From Streptomyces sp. CG1 (GTDB taxonomy: Bacteria; Actinomycetota; Actinomycetes; Streptomycetales; Streptomycetaceae), in the NCBI RefSeq assembly GCF_041080625.1, contig NZ_CP163518.1, forward strand, positions 4,898,001 through 4,962,000: a stretch of 64,000 nt of DNA. Reading direction: 5' to 3'. The translations under genes were made by a program, and so were the position numbers. Positions 61,229 to 64,000 of the stretch are shown one piece after another; the first letter of the stretch is position 1; every line of letters begins with the position of its first letter. The notes beneath the pieces are model-generated. The model did no database searches and was not told where the DNA came from. It saw nothing but the letters and a program-made list of their open reading frames with translations.

Positions 61229-63505
61229 CTAGGGCGTGTCCGGGCGGGTGGGCCGGACCAGGGCGCGGGTGAGGCACGGGTCGGTCCGGTGCCGGGACGA
61301 CAGGCCCAGGGAGGCGGTGGCCGACGCCAGGGTCATCGCGTACGACTCCACCGCGCGGCGCACGTTGGGGGCGTCCAGGCTCGCGCCGGTGACCAGCCGG
61401 TCCAGGTCGACGTAGGCGGAGCGGACGATCTCGATCCACCGGTACACCCGCCAGTCCTCCCGCCAGTTCTCGGTGCAGCGGGCGGGCAGCCGGCGCTCCC
61501 AGCGCCGGAACATACGGTCGCGGATCTCCGGCCGGGTCGGGGTCAGATGCATGTGCCGGACCAGCTCGTACAGCGGGTCGCCGACCACGGCCAGCTCCCA
61601 GTCGATGAGGGTCAGCGCCGGCGGGCCGTCGCGGCGCACCAGGTTCCAGGGGTTGAGGTCGCCGTGCAGCAGGGCCGCGGCCCGGTCGGTGACCTCGTGC
61701 CGGGCGAGGATCTCGCGCAGCCGGGCCGCGTCGGGCAGGCCGAGGAAGCGGGCCACCTGCTGGGACTCCTTGGGCAGTCCGGCCACCAGGGCCACCAGCT
61801 GGTCGCTCAGCCAGGCGTAGAAGCCGGGCCGGCCGCCCACCGGGTCGACCAGGGTGTAGTCGACCCCGGTCAGCGCGGCCAGCTGGTCGACCAGGCCGTC
61901 CGCCTCGTGCGGGAGCAGCCCGTGCACCGGGTGCTCGGGCCGGCGGCGGACGTCGGGCGGGCCCTCGTAGGTGTGGATGGCGAAGCGGTCCCCGGAGTAG
62001 GTCCGGATGCCGGAGAGGTCCTTCGAGTGGCTCTCGCCCAGCGCCAGCACCCGCGGCGCGGCCACCCCGGCCCCGGACCGCTCGATGGCCCGGAGTACGC
62101 CGTGCTCGCTGAGGAAGCTGCGTTCGCGCCGGGTGACGTGGGTGACCTTGCGGCGTACGACGACCGGGAACGGGGTGCCGGGGACCTGCAGTACCGAGGT
62201 GAGGTGTGCGGTGCCCTTGAACACCCGGTGGGCCGGGGCCGCGCCCTCCAGGATCAGGGCGCCGGCGACGGCTGAGTGGGGGAAGTCCGGGTGTTCCGGC
62301 ACGCGCCGGTCCGGCGTCCAGTCGATGGCATGGGCGATCGGAGTCCGGCACGCCCCGCCGTGGGCCGGCGTCACGGCGCCGGTGCCGGGCCCCAGGGAGG
62401 CCCGCCAGCGGAACAGGATCCGCTCGATCTCCTCCCGCCCCGGCACCCGGCCGAGCCGCAGCGGCTCGGCCGCCGCCAGCACGGCCCGGTGCACCCGTGC
62501 CGTCGCCTCGTCCAGGCTCTTCTGGTCGAAGGACTCCTCGAGCGACTGCGCGGCCCGGATGACGTCGGGGTAGACGGACTGGGCCCGTTCGAAGGCGACG
62601 TAATGGCGCAGATCCCGGCCCACGCCGCCCACCGCGGCCGGCCGCACCGCGCCCATGGCGCGCACCCACGCCGCGACGACCTCGTCCCACTGATGGTCCG
62701 GGTAGCGCATCCGGACCAGGTGGACGGCGAGGTCGTGCAGCGGGTCGCCGTAGCCAGCCAGCTCCCAGTCCACGCAGACCGGGGGCGCGTCATCGCCGTA
62801 CGGCATGATCACGTTGTCGCGGTGCAGGTCGGCGTGGAGCAGGCTGTAGGGGCGGCGGGACATGGCGGGGATACGCTCGGCCAGCCGGGCCAGGGCGTCC
62901 TCGGGGATGCCGAGAGCGGCGAACAGACCCCCGAAACGGCGCCAGTTGGGCTTGCGGATCTGCTGGTCGGCCAGGCGGGCCAGGGTCTGCAGGAAGCCCT
63001 GGCTGTCGGTGTGGTTGCGGGGCCACGGGGACGGCAGGGGCGGCAGCGCGGCGCGGCGTACCTGGGCCGTCCGGGCGAGCAGGTCGGCGAGCGCCCCGAT
63101 CAGCAGGCCGTCGACCGGTTTGCCGACGGGGCAGACGCTGGAGAGCGGTACACCGTCCACATGGCTGTGGATGGCGAAGCCGGTTCCCTCGGCCAGGCAC
63201 TCGGGCACGTCGGGCAGCACGCCCCTGACGGCCCGCAGGATCTCCGCCTCGCTCCGCCAGGTCCGGATCACCACCGGGAGGACATGCGCCCGCGGCAGCC
63301 GCACGGTCACGACGGTGCCGGGCTCCCGGCCGAGCAGCCGGGCCATGGGCTCGGTGAGCGGCAGCACATGGTTCTGGTGGTGGAAACCGCCGCTGCTGCG
63401 CCCCCGCGCGGCGGCCTGAGCCACGAACGCCCGGCAGACGGCGTCGGGCAGCGCCCGACCGGCGCGCGCGCCGGGAACGTCGCGGGGGACGGATGATGCG
63501 CCCAC
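61229..63505 (-). CDS. Protein with two tandem APH-type phosphotransferase domains
   Basis: A 758-residue protein. The first kinase-like domain (about residues 45-340) has catalytic loop LLHADLHRDNVIMPYG and metal site CVDWELAGYGDPLHDLAVHL. The second (about 430-720) has LLHGDLNPWNLVRRDG and LIDWELAVVGDPLYELVRHM. Both retain the catalytic Asp and metal Asp, so both may be active. Standard family members have one domain. GTG 63505 follows GGAG. The substrates are unknown. A HAD hydrolase lies upstream on the same strand. Confidence 0.82.
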   Translation of the reverse strand: MGASSVPRDVPGARAGRALPDAVCRAFVAQAAARGRSSGGFHHQNHVLPLTEPMARLLGREPGTVVTVRLPRAHVLPVVIRTWRSEAEILRAVRGVLPDVPECLAEGTGFAIHSHVDGVPLSSVCPVGKPVDGLLIGALADLLARTAQVRRAALPPLPSPWPRNHTDSQGFLQTLARLADQQIRKPNWRRFGGLFAALGIPEDALARLAERIPAMSRRPYSLLHADLHRDNVIMPYGDDAPPVCVDWELAGYGDPLHDLAVHLVRMRYPDHQWDEVVAAWVRAMGAVRPAAVGGVGRDLRHYVAFERAQSVYPDVIRAAQSLEESFDQKSLDEATARVHRAVLAAAEPLRLGRVPGREEIERILFRWRASLGPGTGAVTPAHGGACRTPIAHAIDWTPDRRVPEHPDFPHSAVAGALILEGAAPAHRVFKGTAHLTSVLQVPGTPFPVVVRRKVTHVTRRERSFLSEHGVLRAIERSGAGVAAPRVLALGESHSKDLSGIRTYSGDRFAIHTYEGPPDVRRRPEHPVHGLLPHEADGLVDQLAALTGVDYTLVDPVGGRPGFYAWLSDQLVALVAGLPKESQQVARFLGLPDAARLREILARHEVTDRAAALLHGDLNPWNLVRRDGPPALTLIDWELAVVGDPLYELVRHMHLTPTRPEIRDRMFRRWERRLPARCTENWREDWRVYRWIEIVRSAYVDLDRLVTGASLDAPNVRRAVESYAMTLASATASLGLSSRHRTDPCLTRALVRPTRPDTP

Positions 63506-63738
63506 AGGCCGCTCCGGGGGTCGATCGCGCTGCGCTGGAGGGGGACGAGACGGGTCGGGTCAGGTCGGGGAAACGCTATCTCCCCGCATGCCGGACGACC
63601 CGACGTGGGGCCGGACGAGCAGCCCAACGGGTGGTCTGCCACTCGTCTACGGCAAGCCGGCAGAGGCTGGCTCGTACGCCATTCGTACGCCATCCCCGAC
63701 GCGGAGACCCGAGCGGTCGCTCAGACGGTTGGGCGGAT

Positions 63739-63806
63739 GCTATCCCATGCGGTCCGCTATCCCATGCCGAACGCCATCCCATGCCGAACGCCATCCCATG
63801 GCGACC
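63739..63806. repeat. 17-bp tandem repeat
   Basis: Four consecutive 17-bp units with the pattern GCYATCCCATGCCGAAC occur at 63739-63755, 63756-63772, 63773-63789 and 63790-63806; the second and third differ at one base. It fills the gap between the HAD gene and the tandem phosphotransferase gene (63506-63836), in which I see no gene. Confidence 0.8.
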
Positions 63807-63836
63807 GCGCCCGGGCTCAACCGCCCTCGGCCGCCC

Positions 63837-64000
63837 TCAGCCCCGCAGTGTCCGCAGCAGCGGCTCCAGGGACGCGACCACGCACCCGGCTCCGGCGTCC
63901 CGCAGGAGCTTGCCCTTGCGTTCGTTACGCGCGTAGCCGAGAAACGGAACGCCGGCGTTGTTCGCCGCGGCGAGGTCGGAGCCGGAGTCGCCGATCATCA
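63837..64000 (-). CDS. HAD-family hydrolase, C-terminal part (cut by window end)
   Basis: The last 54 codons of a minus-strand gene that continues beyond 64000. The visible part begins MIGDSGSDLAAANNAGVPFL and then GYARNERKGKLLRDAGAG, the motif IV (GDSxSD) and C-terminal helix of HAD phosphatases. The stop TGA is at 63839-63837. It is the probable upstream partner of the tandem phosphotransferase gene; the substrate is not known. Confidence 0.82.
   Translation of the reverse strand, partial: MIGDSGSDLAAANNAGVPFLGYARNERKGKLLRDAGAGCVVASLEPLLRTLRG

Overview
The window is high-GC actinobacterial DNA and almost certainly a Streptomyces chromosome. Evidence: strong GC bias at third codon positions, frequent GTG and TTG starts, mycothiol synthesis (mshA), an MsiK-type sugar-uptake ATPase, CarD, a PhoR/PhoP/PhoU locus with a PHO box, and a secreted sedolisin. 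From memory, the order msiK, nucleotidyltransferase, DoxX, rlmB, cysS, ispF, ispD, carD, lipoprotein, phoP, phoR, phoU, gpmA, mshA matches the conserved core of S. coelicolor; no search was run.

Bases 1 to about 22,080 are accessory DNA ending at a tRNA-Thr(TGT) gene. The left part (1-8,500) holds three short-chain dehydrogenases, a LysR regulator, an AhpD-like protein and a flavoprotein disulfide reductase. Between them lie broken genes: a GlcG/HbpS-type gene, an SDR tail, a frameshifted MerR gene that still has its 19-bp-spacer promoter, and an aldo/keto reductase tail. From 8.6 to 13.8 kb there is a cargo set: Nudix hydrolase, XRE/TPR-like regulator, an unrecognised protein, an APH-type phosphotransferase, a methyltransferase and a HAD-like protein. 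From 13.85 to 22.0 kb comes the backbone of an integrative mobilisable element: relaxase, MobC, DUF2637 membrane protein, a gene-free block with repeats and a 16-bp perfect inverted repeat (candidate replication or transfer origin), a DUF3631-type ATPase, a small excisionase-like protein, an XRE regulator with a palindrome over its start codon, and a tyrosine integrase beside the tRNA. No second copy of the tRNA 3' end was seen, so the left boundary is probably outside the window.

From 22.1 to 41.9 kb the chromosome looks like core: msiK with a DasR-like site, sugar-nucleotidyltransferase, DoxX protein, the rlmB-cysS and ispD-ispF groups, carD, phoPR divergent from phoU across a PHO box, gpmA and an MFS transporter. 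Small or odd genes sit in between: a 51-aa peptide with seven cysteines not far from phoU, an IS701-like transposase remnant, two convergent secreted proteins, and a duplicated tail of the PPOX gene.

From 41.9 to 64 kb: an orphan peptide with a double-glycine leader, a lectin-tailed sedolisin, mycothiol glycosyltransferase, an NlpC/P60 hydrolase, a receiver-SpoIIE phosphatase, an XRE/HbhA-like/DUF2516 trio, an ECF41-type sigma factor overlapping an AhpD-like gene, a MocR regulator divergent from a LysE exporter, a short UvrA paralogue, a helicase tail remnant, a protein with two tandem phosphotransferase domains, and the end of a HAD hydrolase cut by the window. Two near-identical 55-bp hairpin repeats lie 3.6 kb apart in opposite orientation.
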